A stretch of DNA of 64,000 nt, taken from positions 173,686,332 through 173,750,331 of the forward strand of contig CM056998.1 in NCBI GenBank assembly GCA_029891345.1, written 5' to 3'. Position 1 is the stretch's first letter. Each line of letters starts with the position of its first letter. Below, one piece after another: positions 59,700 to 64,000 of the stretch. Below the pieces are notes generated by a model. It ran no database searches, was not told where the DNA came from, and saw nothing but the letters and a program-made list of their open reading frames with translations. This DNA comes from Dryococelus australis (taxonomy: Eukaryota > Arthropoda > Insecta > Phasmatodea > Phasmatidae). The position numbers and the translations under genes were made by a program.

Positions 59700-61439
59700 C
59701 CGACGCGTGCTATTACTGTATCTATTATAAAAAGCAGTATAATTTTCAGAAAATCTTCAGAATTACGAACATTTCTAAAACAAAGAGTGACAATAAAACT
59801 ACTAATGCCCAAAATCAATATTTGAATACACTCATGTTCAATGTGTATTCATGTTTTAGTCTTGTTAGAAAACGGAAGATAGATAAAAAAAAGAAGCTGA
59901 AATTATTATCCCCTTTGATCCATCGGACATTATCTGCCCACGAATATGTGAAACTGGGACGGCGGCCACCAGGGTGCTAGAGAAAAGAGAACAGTGACTG
60001 AAGAGAGCAGATAGAGAGAAAGCGAGAGTAGCCAGTGTTCAGATGTAATGGGCTTGTCTTATGGTAACTTAATATAAATTTTACAATTTATTTATACTAA
60101 GAATACTAGTGTGTACATATACTTTTCAGAATTATCGGAAACATATTTTAATCGAAAAAGTGTGACCAGTCGAGGAAGCGAGGAGCGTCGTACATTATGT
60201 ACGCAAATGCGTGGCAGTAACTACATAGCTTGGGGGAAAAACGAAACTAATCTAGGAAATATCTTATGCAACGCCATTGTATCATGCAACTGAGCAATAC
60301 CAGCACAAACAGCAATATTTCAAATGTGAACTTCCATAACCACTTCCTTCAAAGTTGTTGTAGAACAAAACATTTGCAAATGTTTTGTTCGCCCCAGCAC
60401 TTTTGAACAGGCGCAAATTAATGGCGCCAAAATTGAAGGACATTTAATTTTATTTCAGTACGTTATTAAAAAAAGTAATACAAATTCAAAATCAACCTAA
60501 TACTGTTTAAGAAACGCTCTCAAATAATATAAAACTAACACACCTGTAGAAACTGGATATTTTGTGCTGGAAAATAATGCTGTATATTACCTTAAACAGG
60601 CACATTGATTCAAACAAATTTTGAATATATATTTAAGCGTTGTTCGATGTAAGGAATATAACGATGTTCATGTGCGTAACTTTACATAAATTCTTTAAAA
60701 AGAAAATTACTATATCTGAATAAGGAAGAATTAAATCAGTACCGTTCAGTTTATTTCAAATACTTTTATCACTGAGTTTACATGTTAATATTTAAGCCAA
60801 CGAATAGAGTTACATTTTTAATTAAACATTAATTATCGCCTAAATATTCAGCCAAGGAAAAAAAAACTACGAATGACATCATATGAATGCATGTAGGTTA
60901 AAAGGTACATTGATAAAAAAAATAGTTAAATGCTGTTCAAAGTCATTTATATATCCATAGTAAGTTGGAATGCAGTTTGAAAATGATGCGTGTAGCATAT
61001 TTTAGTGGATAATGGGTAGGGAGACCTGTTTTTCGCCAAACAATTTACGCTGAGACTAGACTTCAGTACCTTATGTGCACACTTACAGTTTTGATTTCAC
61101 TAGTCGGTGCTTCTATTTGTGTAAATACTGTCTTGAACGGGAGTAAGTCAATCAGTATTAAGTTTCTCCGATAGTGACCGTCCGTGATTCGCCGGCAGAC
61201 AGATAAAAAGCGTAACAATTCAAATGATTCTATCACGAAAGTGGTTCTGAGCTAAAGTGCATTGAAACGCATCGTGCACTGAAATATTTTCGCGATATAC
61301 AGCTTCCCCTAATGATGGACGTTTAGGCGTGTACACAAATCTCAAAACGTTACACCATCTGAAAACTTATGGGTGCCACTGTGCATGTCGGGAGAAATAA
61401 AATGTTCAAACGTGAATGATTTCGTTCCCGTGTTGCTAC
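59700..61439. other. Unassigned AT-rich DNA
   Basis: Contains the 28-bp palindrome. No gene recognised. Confidence 0.4.
60363..60390. other. Perfect 28-bp palindrome
   Basis: GAACAAAACATTTG directly followed by CAAATGTTTTGTTC, with no spacer. Confidence 0.85.
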
Positions 61440-61620
61440 GACGCCTGTTTTCCGTAACTGTTAACAGGTGGCGGGTTCGATCGCCGCTGCGTGCACTGGG
61501 TAAGTTGGTTTTTCACGTGGATTTCCAGTCCGGCCGATTCCACGCAAATTCTGAAACCGCTGCTCGAGGGCGTAGTAACCATTACATCATCGATTTGTCT
61601 TACAAATCTTCGTAATAAAA
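61440..61620 (+). repeat. Possible tRNA-derived SINE, family unknown
   Basis: B-box-like GGCGGGTTCGATCGCCGC is followed by CACTGGGTAAGTTGGTTTTT, CACGTGGATTTCCAGTC and CCGATTCCACGCAAA, wording typical of an insect SINE body. The A-box is not clear and there is no second copy in the window. Confidence 0.3.
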
Positions 61621-61940
61621 ATTTTTGTCAAGGCAAAATTGAAAGCTAGAAATTACATAGAGGAATACTTGACAAATTTTTTGAAGTTGTACCGTCTCAA
61701 TCATACCTATATTTTCCCATGTGCGATTTATATTTTTAAATAATTCAGTAATATATTATTACGGTCACAGAGGTGAAACTAATATTGCAAGAGAAATAAT
61801 ATGTATTTCGAAATAACTGTAAAAATGTTCCTTATGGCTTGGCTAGCTCGGTTATTAAATATTCACTGTGAATATTAGATTATGAAGGAAAATACGTAAA
61901 TCCAATATGGCAAGAGTACTTCCTCATTAAAACTTGTCTA

Positions 61941-62177
61941 TAGGCTGTTCACGGTAAAGTAAGCATTTTTGAAAGACCTCTCATTTTGAAAAATAGTAAA
62001 TAACTATATTTTATTTTAGTCTTAGACGTTAACTTCTCAGTGTGGTGGAATATAAACACAGTGTTTAGTACTTATATGGCAATATTAATTTTAAAAAGTG
62101 GATTAAAAGATAAAAAATTGCTGAAAGAAAAAAGTAACTAGGGCCTCAAAAGTGCTTAATTTACCGTGAACAATCTA
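61941..62177. mobile_element. TA-family MITE, copy 5 (short form)
   Basis: Left TAGGCTGTTCACGGTAAAGT and right GTGCTTAATTTACCGTGAAC, with TA on each side (61939-61940 and 62178-62179). The interior is shorter and different from the 410-bp copies, so only the TIRs are shared. Confidence 0.65.
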
Positions 62178-62390
62178 TACCCTAATTCCCGTCCAAAGTT
62201 TATGTAATTCCTTGTCACCGGCCTTGAATATTTGTACAGCAAAATGAAAACGCTAGTCTTTCTGGAAGAAATGGATTCCGTTCCTTCTGTAATTAAATCT
62301 TCCGCCCACCTGCATCTTCTCCGTGCGTTCGAGGCATCATAAAACGTGAGCTCTAAGGCCGACTCCTACTTACTCATCACTTGCCTCATC

Positions 62391-62716
62391 GCCCCTACGG
62401 GTCCTCATTTTCTGAGCTGTTAGACTGCTCGCCACCCACCAAGGCGAACCGGGTCCAACCCCCGGCCGGGTTACTCCGGATATTCGTAAGTGGGAATCGT
62501 GCCGGACGATGCTGCTGGTCGGCGGGTTTTCTCGGAGATCTCCCGTTTCCCCCGCCGTTGCATTCCGGCGCTGCTCCATTCTCACCTCATTTCACCCTCA
62601 TCGGCTTTCAAGACCTCGCTGTTAAGAGCCACCCAAATCATTACACTCCGTTCCACTTAACTTCACCACATGTAAAATTAAGTAAGCTGTGAAATAAATA
62701 GAAAACAAATAAATAG
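62391..62716 (+). repeat. tRNA-derived SINE, family A, copy 5
   Basis: Best preserved copy. Head with GAGCTGTTAGACTGCTCGCC, B-box GGGTCCAACCCC, then GGGAATCGTGCCGGACGATG, GGCGGGTTTTCTCGGAGATC, CCGTTGCATTCCGGCGCTGC, TCAAGACCTCGCTGTTAAGA and a tail GAAATAAATAGAAAACAAAT. Confidence 0.7.
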
Positions 62717-64000
62717 ATCCTTATTTATAAATTAACACCTTGGGCCAACAGCAAGAATGTGGTAACGACCATTCAACCCTTAACATAAAATCATGAATAT
62801 ATTAGTTTAAATATTACGTACTGGTTCACGTTAAGTTACTTTCAAGATAAAATAAAAAATATTTCCTGGTCTTTTTAAGTAAGCGCTCTAATGTAACAAA
62901 AGGATGAAGGAAACCGTTTCTATAATAAATTTTTCACTGCCTTCGTAAAAGCCCAAAAATGTTCATGTGTCTACAACCTCCGTTTAACGTTGGCATCGTT
63001 AAACAATTCAGGTCAGTGAAATCAACTCATCCTGTCCACTCACAAGGCTCTCTCCATTGGTGCAGTCATTTTGTCAGAGACTCGCCGGAATATGACGCTG
63101 TATTTTTATGGTACTTTAATAAAGACGAAATTTTATTCGTGTGAAAAGAACACGCAAAAGTTTCTCTAAAGAAAAACTAAACATCTAAATCTCCACCCAA
63201 ATATAATCAATCCTTGGAATAGAAATGAAAAGTTGAAACTTCTCTTTGGGCACGAAAGTTTCGTTAGGTGTTTTTCGTGTTTAGAAACCACTACATAATA
63301 TGAAAACCGTTTTTGAATCACGCGTTTTCTACCGAAGCCCTGGGCTGCATTTCATGCTTTTTGCTACAGCTGGTTTACGGTCAGTTGCCACACTAATCTG
63401 CTCCCATAAGATTGCAGCAATGCACACAACCTAGTCCAACGTCTCAATGGTACTGGTCGCCACATTTTCATTTATTTACATATTTTTTATGGAACACTCA
63501 TCAACTTGTACACATTCATAAGAATCACTTCCTCGCATAATTTTTTTTTTTTTTTTAGATTACGTATTTTTGAATAATGACATGTCACAATCACAATTTT
63601 AGTGTTTCTGTCACACCATTCACATTTAAATAAACTTCTACGGGTAACTATAAGAGATTTTTAAATCACACTGTGTTTCACAATTTTTAAAAACTGCTTA
63701 AATTAAGAAAAATTTTTCATATGATTATTTCGCATAAAATAAATTTAGCTAAGCGTAACTTAAAATGAAATAAAACATGACCTTCCACACAACTTTGTTA
63801 AACTTTCTGTAAATGTTCTCGTTTGTTTTATTTGTACATCGCAGATGATTTAGACATATCATGATGCAAAAAACATAAAAGCTTAATACTTAATGCGAGG
63901 AAATTGTAGGCCTACTCAATAGTAATATATATGTTGAACAATATTTCGTACGTATTATATGAAATAATTAATTGTTAGGTTCCCAGCACTCTTAACGTCG
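62717..64000. other. Unassigned AT-rich DNA
   Basis: No gene or shared repeat recognised; a poly-T run at about 63541-63558. Confidence 0.4.

Noticed and set aside
59471-59818. Repeat protein with VGLLLPYI or QQYMAVIN units
   Set aside because: Produced by a 24-bp minisatellite, open on both strands; the unit length is a multiple of three.

Overview
The window is eukaryotic nuclear DNA, most probably from an insect. It is AT-rich and littered with decayed R1-like, jockey-like, gypsy-like, mariner and Tc1 elements, tRNA-derived SINEs, small TA-flanked inverted-repeat elements and microsatellites. There is no operon structure. A polyneopteran with a large genome is a guess from the SINE and transposon mix; the sequence does not prove a taxon. 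I see one convincing host gene in 64 kb: a secreted 66-residue cationic peptide at about 50.8 kb with a C-terminal two-cysteine motif like the insect secapins.

Layout. 1-7.1 kb: short repeats (an imperfect-TIR element, two SINE families, a nested pair of TA-flanked MITEs) and unexplained DNA. 7.1-9.8 kb: a dead R1-like non-LTR element (+) that has lost its reverse transcriptase core. 10-11 kb: a MITE abutting a CpG-rich island. 11-16 kb: short repeats, microsatellites and a SINE. 16.7-18.2 kb: a repeat with 140-bp units, then a mariner remnant (-). 18.8-24.7 kb: a decayed gypsy-like LTR element (-), with gag, protease, RT and RNase H still readable and foreign repeats inserted in it. 25-25.9 kb: its probable upstream or LTR side. 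26.2-27.3 kb: a Tc1 remnant (-). 28.0-28.6 kb: a second gypsy-type gag fragment (+). 29.8-35 kb: a long jockey-like element (-) with both ORFs recognisable but broken. 35-45 kb: mostly unrecognised AT-rich DNA with minisatellites. 45.3-47 kb: an ancient tandem array of about 280-bp units with a 30-bp minisatellite inside. 47.5-48.4 kb: a MITE abutting a second GC-rich island. 49.6-50.5 kb: a SINE split by another retroposed insert. 50.8-51.0 kb: the peptide gene. 52.8-53.5 and 56.5-58.5 kb: three copies of a complex repeat with long G or C runs. 55.57-56.14 kb: a palindrome of about 570 bp. 59.5-64 kb: a minisatellite, a perfect 28-bp palindrome, another MITE and another SINE.

Every transposon coding region examined carries stops, frameshifts or lost catalytic motifs, so none looks autonomous. 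The most interesting items are the secapin-like gene with a nested-transposon promoter flank, the large palindrome, and the MITE family that includes a copy inserted in a copy. I did not find a clearly new multi-gene system.
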